Under the pieces are notes generated by a model, which did no database searches, was not told where the DNA came from, and saw only the letters and a list, made by a program, of their open reading frames with translations. A program made the position numbers and the translations under genes. A DNA stretch of 64,000 bases from Desulfonatronum thioautotrophicum. GTDB taxonomy: Bacteria > Desulfobacterota > Desulfovibrionia > Desulfovibrionales > Desulfonatronaceae. The DNA is taken from assembly GCF_000934745.1 (NCBI RefSeq), contig NZ_KN882169.1, forward strand, positions 4,039-68,038. Direction: 5' to 3'. Numbering within the stretch: position 1 is the first letter of the stretch; every line of letters begins with the position of its first letter. Shown here piece after piece: positions 61,462-64,000 of this stretch.

Positions 61462-62064
61462 TCAGTCGCTCTCCTCCCAAGTGAGGACGAATCGGCCGGC
61501 CGGTCCCGTGAACAATAGTTCAATCGGGGCATCCGTCTTGGGAAAGCGAACGGTGTAATAGCGTTGCCATGGGTGATGGTGAGGGTAAAAAGCTTGCAGT
61601 TGGGCAGGAGGGAGGTCCAGGGGACGGATCTCCAAGGGCTGGAGGGTCTGATCCGGGGAAAGCACAAGCAGTACGCGCCATTTCGTCAGGCGATGGGTCA
61701 GACGGGCATCATCTGGATATGTGCTGGCAACGGCCAGGGTGAACGTTGTTTCCTCGGATGCCGCACGCAGTTGGTCGGCAAGCATCTTGTCCGCTTCTTC
61801 ACTGGTTAGGCCAAAAATTTCAGCATACCGCTGCACATACGCCCTGCGCCATGTTTCGGATCTGAGCAAGGCCACGACCCGGGTTTCCTTTTCCAGTCCG
61901 TCCCGAACCACTCCGGATCGGCTCCAGGCTCCGGTCTTTTGAAAAAATGGATCGTGTTGATCGGGCCACAGCATTTCATTGATGGAACGGCCCTGACATC
62001 CCGAAAGGAAATAAATGACGCAGAGCAGAACACTCAGGATGATAAGACTAGACGCCGGCCTCAT
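61462..62064 (-). CDS. Lipoprotein, unknown function
   Basis: 200 residues from the Met at 62064. A lipoprotein signal (LIILSVLLCVIYFLSGCQG) is followed by a mature region with RVVALLRSETWRRAYVQRYAEIFGL and LTHRLTKWRVLLVLSPDQTLQPLEIRPLD. It overlaps the 3' end of pyrE by 17 bp, so it is in the purB-pyrE operon. Similar genes are found with pyrE in related bacteria, as far as I recall; function unknown. Confidence 0.75.
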   Translation of the reverse strand: MRPASSLIILSVLLCVIYFLSGCQGRSINEMLWPDQHDPFFQKTGAWSRSGVVRDGLEKETRVVALLRSETWRRAYVQRYAEIFGLTSEEADKMLADQLRAASEETTFTLAVASTYPDDARLTHRLTKWRVLLVLSPDQTLQPLEIRPLDLPPAQLQAFYPHHHPWQRYYTVRFPKTDAPIELLFTGPAGRFVLTWEESD

Positions 62065-62614
62065 GCAGCAACTGGCTCCTTGTGTACAGGGCGGTAAAGG
62101 GAAGGCGTTCCGCGGCAAGGGCTTCGGTCGCGCCTTCTTCGCGGTCCAGGATGCAGCACACCTGGGCAACGACAAATCCGGCATTTTGTAATCGTTGACA
62201 TGCCTTGAGCGCACTGCCGCCCGTCGTGGCTACGTCTTCCAGGACAGCAACCCTGTCTCCAGGCTGAAAATTGGCCAAGCCTTCCAGGTAACTGTCCGTG
62301 CCATGGCCTTTGGACTCCTTGCGGACGATCATGGCCGGCCAAGAGAGCCCCTCGGCTCTGGCGATCAGCGAGGTGGCGGTAACCAGCGGGTCAGCGCCCA
62401 AGGTCATGCCGGCGACTCCCTGTAAGGGTGTGTCGTGCAGCATCTGCACGAACAGGCTGCCGATGAAGAAAGCACCGTCAGGATGCAAGGCGGTCTGCTT
62501 GCAGTCGAAATAGTAGTTGCTCCGCTTGCCGGAGGTCAGAACAACATCCTTTTCCAGATATGACTTGGACATCAGCAGGGCAGCCAATTGTTTACGCCAG
62601 TGGTTCACGGTCAT
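62048..62614 (-). CDS. pyrE: Orotate phosphoribosyltransferase
   Basis: A 188-residue type I PRTase of pyrimidine synthesis. VLTSGKRSNYYFDCKQTALHP, MIVRKESKGHGT and the PRPP-binding VAVLEDVATTGGSALKAC are present. The start is either the ATG at 62614 or a GTG at 62608, which lies better spaced from AGGAG. It begins 4 bp after purB. Confidence 0.95.
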   Translation of the reverse strand: MTVNHWRKQLAALLMSKSYLEKDVVLTSGKRSNYYFDCKQTALHPDGAFFIGSLFVQMLHDTPLQGVAGMTLGADPLVTATSLIARAEGLSWPAMIVRKESKGHGTDSYLEGLANFQPGDRVAVLEDVATTGGSALKACQRLQNAGFVVAQVCCILDREEGATEALAAERLPFTALYTRSQLLHEAGV

Positions 62615-62617
62615 CTC

Positions 62618-63910
62618 CTAGGCAAAAACTCGGGCATAGATGAGATCTACATGCCGAAAAAAAGAGTTCAGGTCAAAAAGGCCGTCCAGCGTTTCCGGGG
62701 AGAGCCGGGACGTTACTTCGATGCTGTCTCGGACCAGACCCTCAAACGGCGTCTTTTCTTCCCAGGCCCGCATGGCCAGGGATTGCACGATTTCGTAGGC
62801 TTCCTGGCGCTGTACCCCTGACTCCACCAGGGCCAGAAGAACTCGCTGGGAAAAGAAAAGGCCCTGGGAGCCACCCAGGTTGATCGCGATATTGTCTTCG
62901 TGGACCCGAATCCCGGAGAGCAGGCCGGTGAGTCGGTGAAGCATGTAGTCCATGAGGATCGTCGAATCCGGCATGATGACCCGCTCCACTGAGGAGTGGC
63001 TGATGTCCCGTTCGTGCCACAGAGCCATGTTTTCCAGGGCTGCCAGGGCATTGGCGCGGAGCAGACGGGCCAGGCCGCTGAGGTTTTCCGCGGAGATGGG
63101 GTTTTTTTTGTGCGGCATGGCCGAAGAGCCTTTCTGCCCCTTGCCGAAACCTTCTTCCAACTCTCGGACCTCTGTCCGTTGCAAATGCCGCAGTTCGACG
63201 CAAAGTCGCTCGATGCCGCCGGCTATGATGGCCAGCGTCGTGAAGTAGTGGGCGTGTCGGTCGCGCTGAATAATCTGGGTGGATATCGGGTCCACGTTTA
63301 AGCCCAGGTGGTGGCAGGCAAATGCCTCCAGGCGCGGGTCCAGGTGGGCGTAGGTGCCAACGGCTCCGGAAATTTTGCCGTACCGGATGCTTTCCACTGC
63401 CTCGCGCCATCTTTGCCGATGGCGGTCAAACTCCGCGTAAAAACCGGCAAATTTCAATCCCAGAGTGATGGGTTCTGCATGGATGCCGTGGGTGCGACCC
63501 ATGGCCGGAAGCATCTTGTATTTCGCCGCCGCGTCGCGCAACACCGCCAGGAGGTTGTCCAAACCAGCGGCGATGATCCCACCGGCACGGACCAGGAGCA
63601 GGGCATTGGCGGTGTCTACGATATCCGATGAGGTGCAGCCCAGATGGATGTACCTGGCCGAAGGACCGGTTTTCTCCTCAACAGCGGTGAGAAAGGCAAT
63701 TACGTCGTGTCGGGTGCGCTCTTCGATTTCCAATATTCGGTCCAGGTCAAAGGAAGCCCGTTCCCGGATGATGTGCATGTCTTCGCCGGGAATGACCCCA
63801 AGTTCGTGCCAGCCCTCGCAAACAGCCAGCTCGACCTCGAGCCAAGCCTGGAAGCGGGCCTCCTGAGTCCAGAGTCGACCCATTTCCGGGCGGGTGTAAC
63901 GGTCGATCAT
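62618..63910 (-). CDS. purB: Adenylosuccinate lyase
   Basis: A 430-residue fumarase/aspartase-superfamily enzyme acting twice in purine synthesis. RYIHLGCTSSDIVDTANAL, MGRTHGIHAEPITLGLKFAGFY and the signature KGSSAMPHKKNPISAENL are all present. AAGGACG lies before the ATG. It heads a leftward operon with pyrE and a lipoprotein. Confidence 0.95.
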   Translation of the reverse strand: MIDRYTRPEMGRLWTQEARFQAWLEVELAVCEGWHELGVIPGEDMHIIRERASFDLDRILEIEERTRHDVIAFLTAVEEKTGPSARYIHLGCTSSDIVDTANALLLVRAGGIIAAGLDNLLAVLRDAAAKYKMLPAMGRTHGIHAEPITLGLKFAGFYAEFDRHRQRWREAVESIRYGKISGAVGTYAHLDPRLEAFACHHLGLNVDPISTQIIQRDRHAHYFTTLAIIAGGIERLCVELRHLQRTEVRELEEGFGKGQKGSSAMPHKKNPISAENLSGLARLLRANALAALENMALWHERDISHSSVERVIMPDSTILMDYMLHRLTGLLSGIRVHEDNIAINLGGSQGLFFSQRVLLALVESGVQRQEAYEIVQSLAMRAWEEKTPFEGLVRDSIEVTSRLSPETLDGLFDLNSFFRHVDLIYARVFA

Positions 63911-64000
63911 GTTTCGTCCTTTGTCTGAAAAAGCTTCAGTTTTGCGGTCGGACGCGATTTGCGTATTTTACGGAATATTGGCCGCAAAGATTGCATTGGC
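63911..64000. other. Window edge, upstream of purB
   Basis: 90 bp that should hold the leader and perhaps the promoter of purB. No other gene is seen. Confidence 0.4.

Overview
The window reads as a high-GC chromosome segment from an anaerobic bacterium, most likely a Desulfovibrionales-like (Desulfobacterota) sulfate reducer. This is inferred from gene content, not proven. The supporting genes are a tungsten-type aldehyde:ferredoxin oxidoreductase with a four-cluster ferredoxin, an anaerobe-style biotin synthase with altered auxiliary-cluster ligands, a choline/betaine locus, and many radical-SAM and Fe-S proteins. There is no rRNA, phage or recognisable transposase. Two tRNA genes lie near the right end.

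Layout. 0-6.7 kb holds a GspF/PilC protein, a DUF4407 membrane protein, a DUF4160/DUF2442 pair, a PpiC-like lipoprotein and an orphan BrnA-like antitoxin. They are separated by dense low-complexity inverted-repeat cassettes of two families. 6.7-15.4 kb holds a DksA-like gene interrupted by an amber codon inside its zinc finger, bioB, a heavy-metal P-type ATPase with a MarR regulator, two REP-type bipartite elements, a four-gene ABC export cassette ending in DUF4857, and a complete BrnT/BrnA module. 15.4-26.2 kb is mostly housekeeping metabolism: cyclophilin, ilvE, paaK, glgP, dut, argD, prmA. 26.4-31.5 kb is a full liv branched-chain amino-acid ABC operon carrying a UPF0175 gene between livH and livM.

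31.6-36.3 kb contains aroK, a VKOR-like thiol oxidoreductase, and a small accessory island. The island has an attC-like site, a frameshifted HEPN RNase gene, a DUF4143 ATPase relic and a HipBA module. 36.3-46.3 kb contains a Ca/Na antiporter, a thiouridylase-like enzyme, a GntR-choline dehydrogenase-choline binding protein operon, the ferredoxin/AOR pair and a GT9 glycosyltransferase. 46.6-52.6 kb is housekeeping (tsaC, trmH, acpS, pdxJ, cinA) plus a PAS histidine kinase.

The most novel-looking system is at 52.7-56.9 kb. A membrane protein (signal peptide, DUF2207-like ectodomain, one TM segment, cytosolic C-terminal half) ends in a seven-fold Cys-His-Ser-Ala tetrapeptide repeat. It overlaps by ATGA a radical SAM/SPASM maturase with a PqqD-like N-terminal region, and a membrane protein of unknown family follows. 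I infer a membrane-anchored RiPP-like modification system in which the maturase modifies the CHSA tail. The remainder (57-64 kb) has a PD-(D/E)XK-like protein, a Tat-type M48/TPR peptidase, an ADP-ribosylglycohydrolase, tRNA-Glu and tRNA-Lys, and a leftward purB-pyrE-lipoprotein-membrane protein cluster.
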